This document shows, piece by piece, positions 49,101 to 63,369 of a stretch of 64,000 nt of DNA (positions are counted from its first letter, which is position 1; each line of letters starts with the position of its first letter). The notes under the pieces were generated by a model that saw nothing but the letters and a program-made list of their open reading frames with translations, did no database searches and had not been told where the DNA came from. The stretch covers positions 41,963,631-42,027,630 of the forward strand of contig NC_092568.1 of assembly GCF_037975245.1 (NCBI RefSeq), read 5' to 3'. The position numbers and the translations under genes are program-made. The DNA is from Apostichopus japonicus. Taxonomy: Eukaryota > Echinodermata > Holothuroidea > Aspidochirotida > Stichopodidae.

Positions 49101-52100
49101 GTGAGCGGAAAGAAGACCATGTAATTGTTGATCAAGTTTGGACTTCCAAACGACAAGTTATCAAATAAAGAATGAAACCTAAAACACAAAGACTACTGTA
49201 GTCCTTAGAGCACACGTTATTTGTAGGTGAATTACCGATAAGAACATAATTAGGTTAAATAAATTTACTTCTGATGGCAAACCACCACTTCATCATTACC
49301 TTCATTTTGCTTTATTTACGCCATCAGCGCCTCGAAGACATAAATAAACGCACGGTAGATATCAACACTAACATCATATCGGAAGTAATTGACGGAGAGG
49401 CAAAGAACTTGATTGACAATCTCAAGGTAATTAATTTATCATTAACGTTATGATTTAGGTTACTGCTAGCGATATTTGTATAAAAGGTTAGGAAGAAGTT
49501 CATTATTATGTCACATATTGTTAATCCTTGTCACGTGCTTGTTAATCGTTGTCACGTGTAATAGTTTGATCCGTTTCTTCACCTAACTCCTCTCCCACAG
49601 TTACCATGAAAAAGTATCCACTCAGACAAAGAATATTATTAGTTTTACTCTTAAAATTATTTTATTACAGGATCAAGACATACGAATTATCATCGTTGAT
49701 GCTTTTGAAGACGAAGCCAGACATATTTTCTGTGAGGTACTGAAGGAGTCAAGATGGGGCGGTAGGGGGGTTGCAAAAACCAATACAGACTGCAAAATAA
49801 AATTCCTCTAATGCATGGAGGGGGGTGGGGCAGTCACAGAATAACAAACAATAATGTACCGGTAACAATAATGTAACATTTGCAAGAAAACCAAACGGAA
49901 ATACAGAACTTAACATTAGAACAAACCAGTACGGTAGCTGTAATAGGATGAATAGCTTTCTCAGCGTTGACGTCATTATTACAAGGCGTTATACATCGGG
50001 AACATTGTAATACTTGCAGGGAAACACCTTTGCATTCACATATTATTCGTAATCCGTGGAATACCTCAAATACTGAATAATGAACGACTTATCGTGACAA
50101 TGAATAATATATGTCGAACACGTTAAAACGTACATGGCAAATGGCAAGGTAGTGTGTCTTACAATGTGATGATGACGTCATCATATCGCTAGCTCAGCTG
50201 ACTGGGGATACTCGTTAATTAGTCCTTAATTTGTTTATCGTACGATGCTTTTTTAATTAAATTTTCTGTTTGAGGCAACTTTATACACAAAGAAATGATT
50301 ACACGCTTGATTTCTTGATAAACTGAGTGATTCTATACCAATGAGAGCGAGCGTATATAATATGTATTCCTCTCTATTCACTCCCCGAACAGTCTCCTAA
50401 GTAACAGTTTCATGTGCTTCGTTCTATTTTCAAAGTTCCTATATTGGTGTGAATTTGCGTAAAACCTCTTTCTTCTCAAGGCTTACAAGGCTGGTTTCTA
50501 TGGTCCTGATATGTTTTGGGCGTTGCCGGGCTGGTACAATTCTCGTTGGTGGTGGACAGACAGTGAAGATGTAGATTGTACTCCTGAACAAGTAGCAGAG
50601 GCAGTGGAAATATCTTTACCGATTGGAGTAGATGTGTCGCCATTGAGTCTTCTTAATAACGTAACCATTGCTGGTATTGTAAGTATTTTACGAGTCCTTG
50701 AAGGCATTCAAGTTGTTATTTGCGTGGTGTACCAGTGGTCTATATGCAAATAGGACCGATCAACTGTACGGATACATCTCCAAAGGAAGAGCATCTTTTG
50801 GATGCAATTGCTTGCTTTCTACATCTTCTTTAGGTGGCTAAATCAGGAAAATCAACCAACGTGAAACCAATGGTGGGCTGTATAGTTGTATATTGAGGAC
50901 CAGTAGAAACAGATCGATTCTTCAAAACGAAACACTTCAATCTCCCGCCTCTTAGTTAAGCGTTTATTGCCACTAGTCTATGTATCACATATTGCCTTTT
51001 AGTTTCTCGTCTTAGTATACGAGCTTTCTTTGTTTCTTTCCTTTTTTTGTAGACACCGCAAGAGTTTGAGCAAGAGATGAAATCACGGCTAACTTGGCCC
51101 AAGTATAGAAATATTACGGAAAACGCTTACATGTCCTACTCATTTGATGCTATATGGGCGGTTGGACTAATGCTAAATAATACGGCTAACGCTTTAAGTC
51201 TTCAAAACACATCAACTAAACTAGAAGATTTTTCTTACACGGATCCAGTTCTCTCGCAGTTATTCCTGGAGGAATTTGCGAAAGTTAAATTTTTTGGTGC
51301 TTCGGTGGGTGGTTACTTAGTGGAAAATTATAACTTTACTTTAAATGTTACACATACTATTGATTGGTCTTATACCGGTTATCAATAACAATTATCAGTC
51401 CTATATCAATAATAATGATCAGCACTCTCTGTGATACCAACATATGATCTGTCATATGCCTGGTATCAATAATAATGATAATCGATTCTGTTTGTGATAT
51501 CAATACATGATCGGTCATATACCTGGTATCAATAATAATGATGATTGGTTATGTTTGTGATACCAATACATGATCGGTCATATACCTGGTATCAATAATA
51601 ATGATGATCGGTTCTGTTTGTGATTTCAACAGATGATCGGTCATATACCTGGTATCAATAAAAATGATGATCGGTTCTGTTTGTGATATCAACATATGAT
51701 CGGTCATATATCTAGTATCAATAAAAATGATGATCGGTTCTGTTTGTGATATCAATACATGATCGGTCATATATCTTGTATCAATAAAAATGATGGTCGG
51801 TTATGTTTGTGATATCAATACATGATCGGTCATATATCTAGTATCAATAAAAATGATGATCGGTTCTGTTTGTGATATCAATACATGATCGGTCATATAT
51901 CTTGTATCAATAATAATGATGGTCGGTTATGTTTGTGATACTAATACATGATCGGTCATATGCCTGGTATCAATAATAATGATAATCGATTCTGTTTGTG
52001 ATATCAATACATGATCGGTCATATACCTGGTATCAATAATAATGATGATTGGTTATGTTTGTGATACCAATACATGATCGGTCATATACCTGGTATCAAT

Positions 52101-55100
52101 AATAATGATGATCGGTTCTGTTTGTGATTTCAACAGATGATCGGTCATATACCTGGTATCAATAAAAATGATGATCGGTTCTGTTTGTGATATCAATATA
52201 TGATCGGTCATATATCTGGTATCAATAATAATGATGATCGGTTCTGTTTGTGATACCAATACATGATCGGTCATATACCTGATATCAATAATAATGATGA
52301 TCGGTTCTGTTTGTGATATCAACATATGATCGGTCATATATCTAGTATCAATAAAAATGATGATCGGTTCTGTTTGTGATATCAATACATGATCGGTCAT
52401 ATATCTTGTATCAATAAAAATGATGGTCGGTTATGTTTGTGATATCAATATATGATCGGTCATATATCTAGTATCAATAAAAATGATGATCGGTTCTGTT
52501 TGTGATACCAATACATGATCGGTCATATACCTGGTATCAATAATAATGATGATCGGTTTCGTTTGTGATACTAATACATGATCGGTCATATACCTGATAT
52601 CAATAATAATGATGATCGGTTCTGTTTGTGATATCAACATATGATCGGTCATATATCTAGTATCAATAAAAATGATGATCGGTTCTGTTTGTGATATCAA
52701 TACATGATCGGTCATATATCTTGTATCAATAAAAATGATGGTCGGTTATGTTTGTGATATCAATACATGATCGGTCATATATCTAGTATCAATAAAAATG
52801 ATGATCGGTTCTGTTTGTGATATCAATACATGATCGGTCATATATCTTGTATCAATAATAATGATGGTCGGTTATGTTTGTGATACTAATACATGATCGG
52901 TCATATATCTAGTATCAAAAAAAATGATGATCGGTTCTGTTTGTGATATCAATACATGATCGGTCATATACCTGATATCAATAATAATGATGATCGGTTA
53001 TGTTTGTGATACCAATACATGATCGGTCATATACCTGATATCAATAATAATGATGATCGGTTATGTTTGTGATATCAATACATGATCGGTCATATACCTG
53101 GTATCAATAGTAATGATGATCGGTTATGTTTGTGATATCAATACATGATCGGTCATATATCTTGTATCAATAATAATGATGATCGGTTCTGTTTGTGATA
53201 TCAATACATGGTCGATTTAACACCATGATGATGACGATGACTGTGACGATGACGACGATGATAATGATGATCAATAATAATGGTTAATAATATTTGTAAT
53301 GTCAATTAAGTAGTGCTATGTATTATTTGTGATACCAGTAACAATGATCAACAATGTTGTGATATCATTAATAATATATTATTTATGAGATACGCTTTAA
53401 TGATCAATTTTGCGTATAACTTCAATGACGATGATCAGTACCATTTGTGATAATCAATATTAATAAACCCACATATCACGTAACTGATTTACTGTAATAA
53501 CTGTAAATTAAAACGTATATATATTTCTTTTACAGGGGGACCTGGCTTTCGAGGAAGGAGAAAGACTTGGGTACTCGAAGATTAGTCAGATACAAGGTAT
53601 AACCAAACGGCGCGTGCGTACTAACGTCTGATATAAGCTATAGTCAAGAGTGTACATATCCATCGGTTGAGGTGCAAAATAGTGACAGTGTAAAATCAAA
53701 ACTAAGATTGTTATAATGTATAACCCTAGTCTGAATGTGCACGCTGACATATCTAGGATACAACCTACTCAGGTAGTTATTTTAACTCAGTTAACAATCA
53801 TCGGGGTGTTGAGCAGATGAAAAGAAAACATTAATAACTATTAATCTCATGTAGCACACTATTGTGAGCTCCTTTTATGAGATACACGACTCATTATGAG
53901 CCTGGCAGGTCAAGCCCCGACACCAGTCAGTCACTAAACTTGGGGCACACCACCCTTCAGAAAGTGGGGTGGACATGTCCCCCTGTCACCTACCCAATGA
54001 TTGACGTCCCTGAACCTAGTACATGATCTGGTCCTGATATATTGTATCACCTATAGCCAAGCCTATCAGCACATATACTGGTATAACAGTAAATATAACG
54101 TAACATTATGCTGCATCTATCAAGGCCGGGTAGGCTATAAACACGCATTGTATATGTGGTATAACATTTATATTAACTAAACCTACGCCAATTTAGGTGT
54201 TGTACACAAATATACCTTAATGTATGTTTGAATATCGACCTTTAGCTCTGTTGTTGTCTGTTTCCATAGGACAATGTGACATAGACTGGCATCTCGACAA
54301 AAGGCATTGTTATAGATTTGTAACGGAGAAGGATCGTAATTGGTACCATGGACTGACGTCATGCAGAAGTGATGGCGCTGTACTAGTAGACATACAGTCG
54401 GAGAAGGATATTGAAGTATTAGCCAGGCTATATGATACGTCGGGGTTCTCAGAATCCACTCATTACTGGTAAGTCAAACACACGAATACTAACCTTAGAC
54501 ACCAAAGACACTTGTCACCTGTTTCGCACGTCGTAAGGTAACTGACTAAGGGACCCATCATTCGCGCATGCGTCAAAGTAGAAGTACGATGTCATATTAC
54601 TACAGCTTTATATTCCCAATTCTCGAACGTATGTGATCGTATAATGATATTTAATTTAAAGATTTAACTTTTATCCATTGGTTTCATATAAATGTGGGAT
54701 GTTATTGTTTTGTTCTCTTTTTTTTGCACGCAGGAACATTGGTCTCGAGGTTGTGACTAGCTATGACGGGACCTCTGCACTGCGTGATACCAATAACAAT
54801 ACTGTTATATTAAAGTACCTGGAGACGAGGCAAAGTAGTGCAGGTACACGTGGTTGCATTTATATCGACTTCAAGGATAATGAAACTCTAAAAAGTGGAA
54901 ACTGTGAAGAAACGCGACCATACATATGTAGAAAGAAAGCAGGTTAGTAAACTATCACATGACGAGTGTTCTGTACAAACATGATAATAATATGCTGTGA
55001 TTGAACGAACTATACGGTAAAAACAAACACATGACGAGTGTGATGCAAAATATACCAGTAGCTTATGTTCAGTCCATGGTCATATGCGTCATAGGAAAAA

Positions 55101-58100
55101 ATTCTTCCCGGTGGCTGGGCAGCTGTTCCCTGGAGGATTGCTGTTCTTCCGGAGTTTTACTCACAAGCCCTCTTGGCACCGGGTTCCTAAACTATGGACC
55201 GTTACCATCAGCTCATTTTATACTAGCCTAAACATTGGCTCTAAGTTTACGCGCGCGAGAATGTACTACTTCAAAGAATACCGCCTCTGAGTTGCTGTCA
55301 CCAGTCTTCCGGAGACCGGAAAGCTCAACTCTTCGAACAAAGGCCAGGTGCACGATTGCTTAAGTCATAGTAAACAACTTAAGAGGATAACGGGGATTTC
55401 CCGCCAAAGAATTACAACATTACTTCAAAGCAGCAGTTAATACGAAGTGACGAATAGCTTGCAAAGTTAAGATATTGCGCAAGTCCGGTTACAATATATG
55501 TGAAATATACATATAGGAAATGTTATATCTTACAGTGGTTCATTGGCCTCTTTCTACAACATACTGATTATAAAATCTAATAATTAATTTTTTTGTTTCA
55601 ATAGAGTTCGACTACGTCACTGTTGCCACATACGATTCCGTATCTGATGATATGATATGGACCAATGGTATTGTTTGGCCAGGTAAAAGCAGTAACATCA
55701 CAGTAATAGAGCGGCTAAAATTTAGACCGCTCTGTCAGTCGAGTTTCTCTTTCAAAATCAGTTTAGCTTATCACATTTTCTTTATAGTTATGCTCCACTT
55801 CAAGGTAGTCAGTATAGGCCCCAAATTATAGCACGCTATAATTGCGAGAAGTTTTCAAAACCTATTTTGCCTGGAGGTCTTTACTCTCCAAATTGTTCTC
55901 AGATATTTTTAATGAACACATAAGATGACTGAATGTCTAAGTGAGGACAGTTTCCTCGAAGGTTGTAATACAAACAGTTCAAGAATTTCGACCAAAGTGA
56001 CCATATTTGAATATGTCGCATATATGGGGCCAATACAGCATATATTTTAAGAACAAGAATTCTATCCTGTTTATATATATTCAACTTCAGTGGCGTAGGA
56101 AGGTACTTTTGAGTGGGGGGGGGGCTGAAGACTGATGGACGGCCTGGGGGAGGGGTCTAAGGGGAGGGGGTGTCCCCCTCCCCTTTGGAAGTTTTTGCAT
56201 TTCCAGGTAGCCTCAGATGCAATTTGGTGCAATATAGCACACTTCAACACCCACTCCATTTTGTAAACTTAATTTTGTATTTTCACCAGGCCTTAGATGC
56301 AATTTGGTGCTCCAAATGAGATTTTTTTTCTCATTTGGAAATGAAAAAGGGGTTTTCTGACTTGCGAAGCGGGGGGCGGAATGATACTTCCGCCCCTCCA
56401 CATTTTTCACTGGGGGGCTGGCGCCCCCCAGCCCCCCGGTTCCTACGCCCTTGTTCAACTTTTAATAACAATATACACGTTTTGTAATGATTGTTTCATG
56501 CTTCAAGTGGTGAGGGGTTGATAAAAAAGTCTTTTCATCATTCGATTATTGAATGATTGATTGATGTTATATCCCTAATCTGCGTACCTTAGCCAGAATA
56601 TTAATCCATACATACACTGACCTTAAAATGTGACATTTGACCTCTATACAGGTGGCGATGTTACCAAGGATGGCATCACTGAATTCGTGATAAGTGAAGT
56701 CGAGTCCATGATACCAGCCTATATTTATATCATTACGTCATCAGTTTCTTTCCTTCTTATCATCATGGCGTTGATGACTATTCTGTTCGTGTTTTGGTTT
56801 TCTGATCAAAGGTAATAAAGACAAGATGTATATGAGGGGCGTGGGGGCAGGGAGGTGATTCAGGTTATCAAACAAGGTCATTTTCCCCATGCAGAGTTGC
56901 TCTCTAGTAGTAAGGACGTTGTTATTATCTTATGATGGAGAACGTGAATACGCTCCAACTTGTTTCTCAGTCCACACCTCACACTGTACCGTTAGCCTGG
57001 AACTGCTGACTCTTGTTGTAACGCCCATTGTATTTTATAAAACCTTAGCGTCATTTCTCCCCTTGTGACAGAATGAATTTAACACTTCATTATTACTCTT
57101 ATCAGACCTTCACAACATATCTCTAAACCTTGTGACAGAATGAATTTAACACTTCATTATTATTCTTATGATACCTTCACAACATATCTCTAAACCTTGT
57201 GACAGAATGAATTTAATTTGCACTGCATTATAACACTTATGAGACCTTCACAAAATATCTCTAAACCTTGTGACAGAATAAATTTAACAATGAGACCTTC
57301 ACAACATTTCTCTAAACCTAATGACAGAATAAATGTAACAATGAGACCTTCACAACATATCTCTAAACCTTGTGACAGATTGAATTTAATTTGCACTTCA
57401 TTTTAACTCTTATGAGACCTTCACAACATATCTCTAAACCTTGTGACAGAATAAATTTAACACTTCATTATTACTCTTATGAGGCCTTCACAACATATCT
57501 CTAAACCATACGAACATACCAGTGCACTTTTTAAGTCACTTAACTTTTTAAAATTAAATGACATAGTCAAAGTTAATATTTAACCTTCACCTATCGCTTT
57601 CTGCAACAATCTCTTACTTTTAGGTGTTTCTAATTTATTTGTTCGGAATTCCCTAGTTCACAATTATCACACTCGTCAAACAATCGTCTTCGTCTGACAA
57701 TCGGCCAACTTTTTCGAAGACAAGCTTGCATTATCGAGACATCAGCACCTGGAATTCCATTCCAGAGAATTTAATTTCTAAACATAATGTACACAGTTAA
57801 CCTTCATTTCTTTCTGCTGAGGAAAATCTCTGACAAAATATCAAGATAGTTGATCCATAATAGTATTTAACATTTTTGTTCTTTTGTATCATTCTTATAG
57901 GCCTTTATATCATTATTGTTATAGGCCTTCTTAATTCCATACAGCAAGACAATACTCTGAATATTTCCATAGTGGCTATTATTAACAGGAGCGAAATGAC
58001 TCTTATCGGGGACTAAGCATTTAGACAAAACTATTAAATCATTTTCAGTCTATGAGGATTAAGAGCTTTTCACCTATCCGAAAAGAGGGAAAATTCATTC

Positions 58101-61100
58101 CTCGAAAAATAAAGCTATTATTTTTCGACATTTTCAAGTTAACTTTCTCACTCTTTGAAATGAAGCGTATGTTTGGATTAGTACATAGGTTATTATTCTT
58201 TCCTTGCAGTATCATCATCAGGGCTAATCCATGTGTGTGCTACTTGACGCTAATTGGGATCGTTGCCATGGCTTCATCTGTTTTCTTCAACAAACCTGAA
58301 TTATTTCCAGATCTTGACGACAACCAACATATGATCTTATGTCACGTATGAATTCTTTCCTGCTTACGTCATCTTCAATTCTTCTGTGACTTCATTTCAT
58401 TGTTCTTCAAATTAATATGCCCATGTGTTGTTGTCAATTTCAGAAGCAAAATAGAAAGTAGGGTAAGATTTCTTATTATTATTATTATTTATATAAGTAT
58501 AATATGCACAGTTCATCAAGCATAATGATATTAACATCCGGTCTATTGGTTATATTAATCATACAGGCCCAAAGTACATCTGCGTCGCTTGGGTTTATTT
58601 TGACTATATCAACCTTAGTCTGCAAAATATGGAAATTCTACAAAGACAAGGCGTACGCACAGTCCAAGGTAAGTTATAATGACAGTAATCTCCAACAATG
58701 CTCATTATTGGCATAATTAATTAGTAAGCACCGTATCCATGACAACGTAATACAGATATTGGCATATAAAAAAGGAAGCAACACTGCTTGACGTAGTATT
58801 AACTTCATCATCGTCTCGTGATAATGGTCAATGGATACATTGGTTCCAACCTCCTAGTCCGAGTACATTCTTCTAGCCCTACCGTGGTAATTTAAGTGTA
58901 GAATTCAGGCTAGCATACGCAAAGTACCAATTAGCTTTCATTCGAAGATTTTTTTTTTTGCATTTGTCTGTTATTATTGGTCAATGTTCCTCAAGGAATT
59001 TCTACTGAAAAGAAAACATGTTTAGTTATATTAAGCAATTTTATCTCGGATCAGTTCCTTATTCAAATGACCACAAACTTGTTACATTTCGTATTCATGG
59101 AATTTTCATGTTACGCTTCAGAGAGTTTGTAGGGACAGTATATGAGCAGTGTGAATACATTATTTCTATTAAATTAACGGTGCGGAACTGTTCATACTGT
59201 CACTACAAGAGCTTTCAGTTGAGATATGGAGGTACAGTATAGAGAGGAACAAAGAATTGAAACATTTCCCCACCTGTATGAAAATACAGATATTAATTTA
59301 CTATGTTAGCATCTCTCCATGTGTATATTTGGGGAGAGATGAGTTAGGTGGTACAGATACAGGGTCTAGGGACATGTGAGTCAGGTGGTACAGATACAGG
59401 GTGTGGAGAGATGAGTCAGGTGGTACAGATACAGGGTCTGGAGAGATGAGTCAGGTGGTACAGATACAGGGTGTGGGGAGAGGTGAGTCAGGTGGTACAG
59501 ATACAGGGTCTGGAGAGATGTGAGTCAGGTGGTATAGATACAGGGTGTGGGGAGATGAGTCAGGTGGTACAGATATAGGGTGTGGGGACATGTGAGTCAG
59601 GTGGTATTGATACAGGGTCTGGGGAGAGATGAGTCAGGTGGTACAGATACAGGGTCTGAGGAGAGGTGAGTCAGGTGGTATAGATACAGGGTCTGAGGAG
59701 AGGTGAGTCAGGTGGTATAGATACAAGGTGTGGGGACATGTGAGTCAGGTGGTATTGATACAGGGTCTGGGGAGAGATGAGTCAGGTGGTACAGATACAG
59801 GGTCTGAGGAGAGATAGGTCAGGTGGTACAGATATAGGGTGTGGTCAGAGATGAGTCAGGTGGTACAGATACAGGGTGTGGGGACATGTGAGTCAGGTGG
59901 TACAGATACAGGGTCTGGAGAGATGGGTCAGGTGGTACAGATACAGGGTCTGAGGGACATGTGAGTCAGGTGGTACAGATACAGGGTCTGAGGAGAGGTG
60001 AGTCAGGTGGTATTGATACAGGGTGGGGAGAGATGAGTCAGGTGGTATTGATACAGGGTCTGGAGAGATGGGTCAGGTGGTACAGATATAGGGTCTGAGG
60101 AGAGGTGAGTCAGGTGATATTGATACAGGGTCTGGGGAGAGATGAGTCAGGTGGTACAGATACAGGGTGTGGGGAGATGAGTCAGGTGGTATTGATACAG
60201 GGTCTGGAGAGATGGGTCAGGTGGTACAGATACAGGGTGTGGGGACATGTGAGTCAGGTGGTATTGATACAGGGTCTGGGGAGAGATGAGTCAGGTGGTA
60301 CAGATATAGGGTGTGGGGACATGTGAGTCAGGTGGTATTGATACAGGGTCTGGGGAGAGATGAGTCAGGTGGTACAGATATAGGGTGTGGGGACATGTGA
60401 GTCAGGTGGTATTGATACAGGGTCTGGGGAGAGATGAGTCAGGTGGTACAGATACAGGGTGTGGGGAGATGGGTCAGGTGGTATTGATACAGGGTCTGGA
60501 GAGATGGGTCAGGTGGTACAGATACAGGGTGTGGGGACATGTGAGTCAGGTGGTATTGATACAGGGTCTGGGGAGAGATGAGTCAGGTGGTACAGATACA
60601 GGGTGTGGGGACATGTGAGTCAGGTGGTATTGATACAGGGTCTGGGGAGAGATGAGTCAGGTGGTATAGATACAGGGTCTGAGGAGAGGTGAGTCAGGTG
60701 GTACAGATACAGGGTCTGAGGAGAGATGAGTCAGGTGGTACAGATATGGGTCTGGGGACAGATGAGTTGGGTGGTAAGGATACAGGGTCTGGAGAGATGA
60801 GTCAGGTGGTACAGATACAGGGTCTGGAGAGATGGGTCAGGTGGTACAGATACAGGGTCTGAGGGACATGTGAGTCAGGTGGTACAGATACAGGGTCTGA
60901 GGAGAGGTGAGTCAGGTGGTATAGATACAGGGTGTGGGGAGAGATGAGCCAGGTGGTACAGATACAGTGTCTGTGGAGAGATGAGTCAGGTGGTACAGAT
61001 ATGGGTCTGGGGACAGATGAGTTGGGTGGTAAGGATACAGGGTCTGGAGAGATGAGTCAGGTGGTACAGATACAGGGTGTGGGGAGAGGTGAGTCGGGTG

Positions 61101-63323
61101 GTATTGATACAGGGTCTGGGGAGAGATGAGTCAGGTGGTACAGATACAGGGTACGAGGAGAGACGGGTCAGGTGGTACAGATACAGGATGTGGGGAGAGA
61201 TGAGCCAGGTGGTACAGATACAGTGTCTGTGGAGATAATGAGTCAAATGAAAAGTGTTGAAAGATTGAACGAATCTTTTCGGTTTCATAGCCAATGTAAT
61301 GATAAGATTGGTAGCAAGAATAGAAAACAAATAAAAAACGCAAAAGACATGAAATTTGTTTATTCTGGCAGAAATCTTTTTCTCAATGTGTGTCTTCTTA
61401 GCTGATGCTCATTAAGGGTTGTTCTTTTGTTTCGTAGGTGGTGAGTAATTTGCAGTTATGTACAGCCATCCTCGCATCCTTTGGAGTCGACGTTGGTCTT
61501 CAGTTGCTAATAAAGTTGCTTTATCCTCTTAATGTTACAACGAAGCAAATATCAGAGGAGGTAAGAACTTAGAACAATCCTATGTGTGAATTATGCTTTC
61601 TCTTTAACAGATTGAAACCATTAATAGTCAAACCAAGGCGTGACGGACGGGGGGTGGGGGCGAGCTTGGCGGTGTAGGATTAATTCACTTTCTTCCCTAC
61701 ATGAGTACCTACGACATATGTATTTATGTATGTATTTTAGATCCTCCTGCAAGTAGGAACTCGCGAAGAAGTCATCATTGGCTTATCAAAGCCGCAAGCT
61801 GACTGAAGTCAGTCTCTTAAATTCATATTTAACGTCCATGATTATGAATTGTCAATTGACAACAACTCTGGAACTGGACGAAATACATTAATCTTGGAGT
61901 GACTCGAACTCGGGACCTTATGATTGAAAGGCACTGGCGTTAACCACTGAGCTAACAATCCTTACACTACTTACACTCCTAACACCCCTTACACTCCTTA
62001 CAATCCTTACATATACACATGTTTGCAGTATTAAGTGTAATAATTAGTTGTTATTTGAGAAAGGTTCACAGTGACTGTTTGATCATAGGTGAAATACTTT
62101 AATTCTTTTCGTCAAGGTTGACGTCACTGACCCTAACCACGTGACCGTATATTATGTGAGGATCTGCACTACTGGGGATCAGCTAATCCCCTTAATCATC
62201 ACCGTTGTAGACAAAGCTGTCTTATTGCTGCTTGGTCTATTTTGGACAATCGAAATAAGACAGGTGAGATCCTTTATTTTCTTTTTTCTGTTTGCACTAT
62301 TAATAACAATTCATTATGAAATCGTAAAGGAATCATCTCAGCTTGATATTGATTTGTTATTTAATTTGTTTGCAATGCTATCATTACCACTTCATTCACA
62401 AGTTAACGTTTCACGTCGTGTTCATTAGGCTTATAGACTGGATGAAAACTAAGCTGAAACTATTGTGTGTGGAGGGGGAGGGGGTGTGCATGTCCCGTGG
62501 TGTTTTATTGTTAAGCTTACAAACAGACTCTTCATGAGGATGGTAGCAGTGATTCCACAATTAGCATATTACTTAAGTATTAGAACTGTTACTCGGATCG
62601 GCTGGCTGGCGCTTCTACGAAATTCCATCTTCGATAGAGGGTAAAGTCCTATAACACAATGAATATGCAAATCTAGAGCCTGCGGACGCTTCCAAGCCAG
62701 TGATGATTTTAATAACTTCTTAAGATACTCAGATGTAACAGCCCATTCTTCATTTCAGCGTAAACAAGGGCATTGCTATCATGTACATCTAGTTGTACAT
62801 AGTTGACTATCTATCTAGCTATCTATCTATCTATACATTGAAGCAAAAAGTTATGGATATTGTAAAAACATTTGATTTAATTAACAAACTTTCTCAAAGT
62901 TCTCATGTGGAATCATCCGCCACTTTAAACGTTCATCATCTTGCACCTGCAGCAGGCATCATTTAAAGCTCACGAGGAGGAGCAGTTGATTGCCATTGGC
63001 ATTTACAACGTCTTAATCTTCGCATCTTGCGGTCTCATTCTCTCATTGCTTCTGCAAAACGCTACACCGACAGAGTGGTACGTCATTTCCTCTACGTTGA
63101 TAATTTGCTGCGCCATCTTTACCTGGATAATAATATTTACTCCCAAGGTAAGATTTAACACACTATACCAATGTATTAAAGTATTATGTGAGAAAGTTAG
63201 CATGATATGGATATGGATATGATATTTATTCGGGGGACTGTCAAACTTGACATATTACCAATATTTGAGGTAATTATGAAGAAAACACATAACATAGATA
63301 CAACCATCTTTATACCTGATTAC

Positions 63324-63369
<46 letters not shown>

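Noticed and set aside
51549-52715. Repeat proteins of a 21-residue MTDHxLISQTEP unit
   Set aside because: Produced by a 63-bp intronic minisatellite that happens to keep frame on the minus strand.
60105-61330. Glycine- or threonine-rich repeat ORFs on both strands
   Set aside because: Artefacts of the 38-bp minisatellite; unit length varies, so frames change constantly.
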